DNA of 64,000 bases from Costus lasius (taxonomy: Eukaryota; Streptophyta; Magnoliopsida; Zingiberales; Costaceae), in NCBI GenBank assembly GCA_027563935.2, contig CM050451.1, positions 30,395,565 through 30,459,564 on the forward strand, in the 5' to 3' direction. A program made the translations under genes and the position numbers. Each line of letters opens with the position of its first letter. Position 1 is the stretch's first letter. The notes beneath the pieces were generated by a model. It was not told the origin of the DNA. It saw nothing but the letters and a program-made list of their open reading frames with translations, and searched no databases. Below, one piece after another: positions 57,892 to 64,000 of the stretch.

Positions 57892-60516
57892 GTAATATGC
57901 TGCTATCGCGAAAAGAATCCGAATAGACTTGAACATGGCTACAGGAGAGAAAGTTTCATCATAATCTATCCCGTAGATTTGTTTGAAACCTTTCGCAACT
58001 AGCCTGCCTTTATAGGTAACCACGTTACCATCCATGTCAATCTTCTTCTTGAAGATCCATTTACAGCCTATAGGGATTACTCCCGGAGGCGGATCAACCA
58101 AATCCCAGACTTGGTTATCTGACATGGAGTCCATCTCGGCTCGCATAGCTTCAAGCCATCTAGCTGACTCCGGTCCACTGACCGCATCCGCATAAGTAAG
58201 GGGTTCATCATTATCAATGATGTAGACTCCGTCATAGCGCTCAGGCTGTCGACGGATCCTTCCCGATCTTCGCGGTTCCCGTGATATCTGAGCCTCAGGT
58301 TGTTCAATAACCTGATCCACCGGCTTAGGCTCATCCAACTGTGCTTGACTACTTTGTCCTTCCTCTGGATTCTCATCCAGCTTTATTTCTCTCCCACTGG
58401 CTTCTTGCAGAAGAAACTCCTTCTCAAGAAATATGGCCATCCGAGCAACAAATACTTTGTTCTCTTTGGGATCGTAGAAATAATAACCCTTAGTTTCCTT
58501 AGGGTAACCGACAAAGACGCATTTCTCAGATCTGTTCTCCAGTTTCCCAGAGGCGAGCTTTTTGACATAAGCCTCGCAACCCCAGATCCTGATAAATGTC
58601 AAGCTCGGCTGTTTCCCATACCATAATTCATATGGCGTCTTTGAAACGGCCTTGGATGGCACTCGGTTTAGTACCTTTGCAGCTGTTTCCAGTGCAAATC
58701 CCCAAAAGGAGTAAGGTAGAGTAGCCTGACTCATCATAGAACGAACCATATCAAGTAACGTTCTATTTCTCCTCTCGGACACACCATTCCATTGCGGTGT
58801 TCCTGGCGGAGTGAGCTGTGAGATAATCCCACACTCTTTTAGATAGTCAGTAAACGCATGACTCAAGTATTCTCCACCTCGATCAGAACGAAGTGCCTTG
58901 ATATTTCGGCCTAGCTGATTCTGTACTTCATTCTTGAACTCTTTGAACTTGTCAAAGGATTCACTCTTATGTCTCATTAGATAGACATAACCATATCTAC
59001 TGAAATCATCAGTAAATGTAATGAAGTACTGATAGCCACCTCTGGCATGTTTACTAAACGGCCCACACACATCACTGTGTATAAGGTTAAGTAAACCTGA
59101 AGCCCTTTGACCTTTGTTAGGAAAAGGTGACTTCGTCATTTTACCCATCAAACAAGCTTTGCATGTATCAATCTCCTCATAGGAGAATGATCCCAGCAGT
59201 CCATGATCATGCAACCGCTTAATGCGCTTCTTGTTAATATGGCCTAAACGACTATGCCATAACAAGGTGCTGTCATCAGCATACTTGGCTTTCTTATTAT
59301 CAATGTTTTGTATAGAATTTTCCATGTCCAACATGAATAACCCATTGTTAATTGAACCAGTTCCATAAACAATATTATCATAAGATAAAACACACTTTGA
59401 AATATTGCATTCAAAGGCAAATCCTTTCCTGACAAGAGCAGGAATAGAGATAATATTTTTGGTGATACTCGGTACAAAATAACAATTGTTGAATTCCAAT
59501 ACAATGCCAGATGGTAAAGAAATGAAATAGTCTCCTACAGCAACAGCAGCAACCCGTGCCCCGTTTCCAACGCGTAGGTCTACCTCATGCTGTCCCACCT
59601 GCCTTCTTCTCTTGAGTTCCTGCACATTTGAACAAATGTGAACTCCACATGCAGTGTCCAACACCCATGAAATAGAAGAAGAATATAACATGACCTCAGT
59701 CACATATATACCTGAGCCAGAAGCGATGCTTCCCCTCTTATCTCCTTGGAGCACTTTACAGTCCTTTTTCCAGTGACCCAGCTGGCCACAGTGGAAACAC
59801 CTGTTGTCCTTCGACCGCTTAACCTTTTGTTTCAGAGCCTTACTGTAGTTCTTGACAGGGGCTTTGCCCTTCTTCCCCTTCTTCTTGTTCCTAGAAGGAA
59901 CCATTAAGACAGAGGTTGAAGGCTTTCCCTTCAGAGTCTCCTCAGTTGTCAAGAGCATATTCAGCAGCTCTGCCGGAGTACAATCGATCTTGTTCATATT
60001 AAAATTAATAATGAACGCATCGAAAGAGGGCGGGAGAGACTGCAGAATAATGTCTACAGCAAGCTCCTGGTTGATGGTATGCCCCAGTTTCTCCAGAGCC
60101 TCCTTGTGCCCAATCATCTTGAGCACGTGAGCTCCCACTGGGCTCCCTTCAGCCAGTTTGCTCTGAAAGAAAAGCTTTGTCAGATTATAGCGCTCAGTCC
60201 TCGCTTGTGCAGCATACAACATCTTGAGGTTCGCTATAATCTCTATAGCCGACATATCCTCATGCTGACGCTGCAGCGGTGGCGTCATAGACGCAAGCAT
60301 CAGGCAAGCGACATCAATGCTATCATTGACGTGCTTTTCATAAGCATCACGAACCGCCCTTGCGGCGTTCGCAGCGGGTTGAGGCGGCACAGCCGTCTCG
60401 AGGACATACAGTTTCCTCTCTGCCTTAAGAACAATCTTAAGGTGTCCGAACCAGTCTGAGAAGTTTGGCCCAGCAAACTTCTCCCTTTCCAGTAGGGATC
60501 GCACATTGAAGCTCAT

Positions 60517-62317
60517 GGTGTTCGTTGCTGCAGGAATCTACAACAATGCAAGAACAGCAAGGTCAGTATCAATGTATAGAATCAATCCAGGACTTAAGAA
60601 AGATTCTTTTTCTCACTATTTTATCTGGCTGAAAAATCCAGCAAAACAGCCCGAAAGAGTGGAACTCTTTTAGTGAGATGGGATCCAGATTTCATACTTG
60701 GTCTCCGCGTCCCGCTCAGGCGAGATAAGATGCACAGAGATGACAAGCACTAATTTCTGGTAGGCAGTCCCTGCCAATCGCCAACCCGTGCGATTCCCCT
60801 TCATCTGGGCAATCCAGCAGACTGTGCCAACTGAGTTGGTACAACACAATCTCTGACCCCTCAGATGGCTGCCTCCATGCGCTGCCATATGCGCCACATA
60901 TGTAGCCTACATGGTCAAGCTGACCCGACCTACTCCCTGGACCACCACGTGCTATGCTGAGCAACGAGAAGCGATAAATCCCTTCTCTGTAACACGCAGG
61001 TGAAATCCTGCACCGTCTGATGATAGATGGACGTGCCCACTGAGTGGGTACAACACGGCTCCAACGATAGTCAGAACAGTGAGGTTTCGCGTCAGAAGGC
61101 ATTACGTGCTTGATATTTTAGCGTTTGGATTTTAACGGTCTTTTATCTTCTTACTATCAGGCAAATCCTATGGCTATAGCAGAAGATAAATAAATCATGC
61201 TGTTCTACTTATTTAAACAATAAAAGAAAGCATGCATCTTATGTGGTAAAAGCCCATAGCCTAAGTAAGACCTTAAGATACTTAAGTCTTCACTTGCTCT
61301 TCTTGGGTCTTTAGCATCTCATCTGGTCCAACCCAGGGCCCTTGTGCCAAGAGCACCTCAGGTGCGCCACCAGCTGAATGCCCCTCTGGGATGTGTGCCT
61401 TTGTGCTCTTGTCTAATCAAAATACATTTTGATCTATCTAGACAAGTTTGACTCGCAGGTCAATTATACAATAAATTAATTAAAAAGTGATTCGCAGATC
61501 ACAATAATATTAATTTACAGGTTTAATTCCAGGCACGCAGGCCCCAGCACAGCACACATTTAACATGGGCAGCCCACATAAGAATAAATAAACAAGCATA
61601 GGCATCAAACAACATGTGATCCAATTAAAAGAAAATAAATTTTGAAAACCCCATTGGCATCAATTTTAATTTTCTTATGTGCCCTACAACCTTACAATGG
61701 TCCATTGATAGGGATCCACTCATTCATCTAGTCAGATCCTCTGCCCCTTGCATGCACCAAGTCCTAACTGACTCGAGTTGACCTAATGGTCAACCATGCA
61801 TGCGCCAAGGGCTGAACAACCCTCATGAGGTCTGGCAAGCGGGTGTGACCCCGGGCCTAACTCATGTGTGTTCAATGGTTGTCTCAACCAGACCTCGCTA
61901 CACGCCTAAGATGCAATCGACCTATAGCCACCTCGTGCTTGCGCACAGGTGCCATCTGGTCGATCCATCTCGGCTGTCAGATGGTCTGATCAGACTATTG
62001 GATCTAACCTAGAGGTGACTTCAACCCCATCAACCCATCTAAGGGTTTATAGTAGGCGCCACTTAGATCTAGTCATAGGCGCGCATGTTAGGTTTTTGAT
62101 AAAATAACATGAACTAAGCGCCAACACAAGACATGCGACAAGATGAACAAACAACATGCGCCAACATAAGGTAAACATCTTACTTTCGCATGAAGAAATA
62201 ACATGTAAGTTTCGCATGTCAACAAGATCTAAGCATACATGTAAATGCGCAACCAAGGATCACAAAATATACCAAGCAATCATATTACATGCTTGAACCG
62301 CATGCTCTGATACCAAT
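60517..62317 (-). other. Leader and primer-binding site of element M
   Basis: About 1.8 kb, noncoding. HP2 lies at 60820-60851 and HP1 at 61032-61057. The PBS complement GCTCTGATACCA is at 62304-62315. Confidence 0.85.
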
Positions 62318-63919
62318 TGAAGAGTCCCCTTCAAGGGGGAGCGCAAGCAGATGAAACCCCTTTCAAGAGGGGGGGCGAAAAACCCTTAAGGGTGGCGCAT
62401 AAAATTGCAAGCGGAAGCAAGGGTTTTTCATGGATCTTAGCAAGATAATATGATCAACTTGATGAAGTTTAAATCCATACCAAAGCCATGAGGAAGATGG
62501 CGACTTGGAAGAGAAAGATCGAAAGGGATCTTCTCCCTAGTTGACGCACACAAGATGATGTGCTTGCTCCTTGGAGATCCTTGTGCTAGCAAGGTCCTTC
62601 AAGGGTCCCTCTCGTATGGTAAGGAAATGAGAGATGATGTCTAGGCTTGCCGAACCTCCACCAAGACCTCGCCTTCTCCACGCCAAAGTCTCGTCAAGCA
62701 AGAGCAAGGAGACGAGAGTTGAATGGAGCGTTCAAGTCATTTGGCGTTCAAGGGAACATGCGCTAAATGACTTTCCAAAAATAGGAAAATCCATTAAGCC
62801 ATGCGTTCATGATCTCTAAATCGATCAAAACGCCAAAACAATGAACCATACGTTCAAGCTCCTGAACCGGTTCAAAGTAAATGTGTTCGGTCCAAAGGCC
62901 AAACCAAGCCAGCCCAAGCCAATCGGTCTAGATCAACTAAACCCTAAGGTTTCCAATCTAACCGTTCATCTCATGATGCTCTTGATCTCACCGATCTAGC
63001 ATCATCTCTCTCGATCGAAGCTTACCGATCTCAAGCCCTAATCAATCAAACATGATCAGACCAGATCTCACTTACAATCAGAGATTAAATCCCTTTAAAC
63101 TGAACCCAAAACAATCCAGTCCACACGATCTGACTTAAGTAAGCCATATCATCAAATTGTGCGACCCTAAGGGTTTCCTTTAAATGTCGGTAACAATAAC
63201 TTACATTATCACGATCAGTGAGGGGTATCTAGCAACACATCACTGTCTCCCGATATAAAGGAAAGAGTCTTCCAAGACTACACCCAAACCATAGCACAAG
63301 TGTGAATCCACTTCACAAGGCATGCATGTATCCTTTGCCACTGGATGTTCTTATTGGACAAGCGTGTCAAGCTTGTGACTCCAATACGATGAGCATGATT
63401 AAATCAGATGAACATAGTCATCTGGGTATGGCCATACACTTTCTCAATCATCTCATATAGGGGGCCCCTATAGAACACCACACTCCTTCAACAAGGAGAC
63501 GACAATCCTCTATCTATCACTAGTGCCCTAACCTGACTCATGATCATTATCCAAGATAGTCTATAACCATTATGTTTCAAATGATATTGAACTACCTCAA
63601 AACAATGACAATCATCATTTAGAAACACAAGTGATCTCAAGTCAGAGGACATGTGCCACTTGTTGCAATCAAGGATTATTCACATTGTGACAAGCAATTG
63701 AATATCCTAGTAGGGTCTGTCCAGTACATCCAATGTACCCATGAGTCTACATCTTATTCCATGCTCGAAGCATCCTATAAGATTAGAATACATATTAGTC
63801 TCAATCATATCAAGGCTGTCTCATGTCCACCAAGATATATCGACTAAGGACATTTAGCATGTCAGCCTAGCTGAACAGCTTTGAGACATTATTCAGTAGT
63901 ACACTTATTACAGCAGACA
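62318..63919 (-). repeat. 5' LTR of element M, truncated
   Basis: 1602 of an expected 1711 bp. It follows the 3' LTR closely up to GCAGACA at 63913-63919; the next base should continue AGGTAACAACC but does not. No terminal CCAACA and no TSD follow. Confidence 0.9.
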
Positions 63920-64000
63920 TTAGTCTCCTTGATTGGAGTGTGATGTTCTAAAGGGGCCCCCCTGGATGAGATGATTGAGAAAGTGTATGGCCATACCCAG
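63920..64000 (+). repeat. Internal LTR fragment, probably from P's 3' LTR
   Basis: From 63922 on, it is identical to 19651 onward in P's 5' LTR (base 530 of that LTR), in plus orientation like P. The distinguishing CTCCTTGATTGGAGTG is shared only with P. It runs off the window edge. Confidence 0.75.

Larger units (their letters stand above)
45837..60516 (-). pseudogene. Copia gag-pol of element M in three pieces
   Basis: The N-terminal piece is 57892-60516 (ATG start; gag, CCHC, protease, integrase, RT up to FAIAAYY). A short middle piece is 56154-56190. The C-terminal piece is 45837-47069 (RT with YVDD, RNase H, ADPLTKPL end). The breaks are element A (47070-56153, TSD GTTTT) and solo LTR S3 (56191-57891, TSD GTAAT). 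Counting one copy of each TSD, the piece lengths are 2625, 32 and 1228, summing to 3885 bases, exactly 1294 codons plus stop, and each piece is open in frame. M therefore seems to have been an intact copy when it was hit. Confidence 0.93.
44106..63919 (-). mobile_element. Ty1/copia element M, interrupted by A and S3, 5' LTR truncated
   Basis: Minus-strand copy inserted in P's pol. 3' LTR 44106-45816, purine tract, pol/gag in three pieces, leader 60517-62317, PBS, 5' LTR from 62318. The 5' LTR stops 109 bp short at 63919. The two LTRs differ at five positions over the 1602 comparable bases (44260/62472, 45175/63387, 45290/63502, 45414/63626, 45615/63827), about 0.3 percent, so M is older than A and B, as the nesting order requires. 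Confidence 0.92.

Noticed and set aside
1..64000. Host genes or a non-transposon system.
   Set aside because: Essentially every segment is assigned to a retrotransposon piece. The few unassigned bases (about 9984-10100) show no coding signal.

Overview
The window is a stack of plant LTR retrotransposons. I see no host gene, tRNA, rRNA or CRISPR array. Ty1/copia gag-pol polyproteins (1294 codons), LTRs of about 1.65-1.71 kb opening TGTTGGGGTATGCCC, a primer-binding site matching plant initiator tRNA-Met (TGGTATCAGAGC) and an Athila-like Ty3/gypsy gag-protease remnant point to repeat-rich heterochromatin of a flowering plant. The species cannot be named from this sequence. The main copia family resembles the Angela/BARE or TAR lineages (inference from LTR start, PBS, long leader and one-ORF layout).

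Left part (1-13522) is the old substrate. A minus-strand copia copy (D, 1-6204, running off the left edge) carries a solo LTR (S1, 663-2345) in its gag. D sits in the LTR of a different, older family (F, 6205-9659), which also holds a solo LTR (S2, 7040-8723). F ends in a minus-strand pol scrap of a third copia family (9660 to about 10025). From about 10026 to 13522 lies a minus-strand Athila-like gypsy element: an LTR with an array of alternating palindromes, a purine-tract-like motif, a noncoding stretch and a gag-protease ORF with no reverse transcriptase.

Right part (13523-64000) is a nest dated by target-site duplications (TSDs). E (minus, 13523-19121) entered the gypsy gag. P (plus, from 19122) entered E's leader. 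C (minus, 21570-39861, TSD ATTAT) entered P's leader, and B (minus, 22777-31892, TSD CCAAG) entered C's 3' LTR. M (minus, from 44106) entered P's pol; A (plus, 47070-56153, TSD GTTTT) and solo LTR S3 (56191-57891, TSD GTAAT) entered M's pol. At 63919/63920 M's 5' LTR is cut and joined to plus-strand LTR sequence that matches only P's LTR, which suggests a deletion.

A, B and C are structurally complete with open gag-pol frames. B and C keep the YVDD reverse-transcriptase motif; A has YVND. E and P each carry one CAG-to-TAG stop. D and E share ACG where the other copies have the gag ATG.

The least expected signals are in noncoding parts. Each of the six leaders in the window holds two hairpins of the same architecture whose inner stems differ by paired substitutions. 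A 6-bp/4-nt hairpin near the predicted RNA start in the LTR is kept by compensatory or wobble changes, even in the unrelated F LTR. These are candidate RNA signals for packaging, dimerisation or translation; this is inference.
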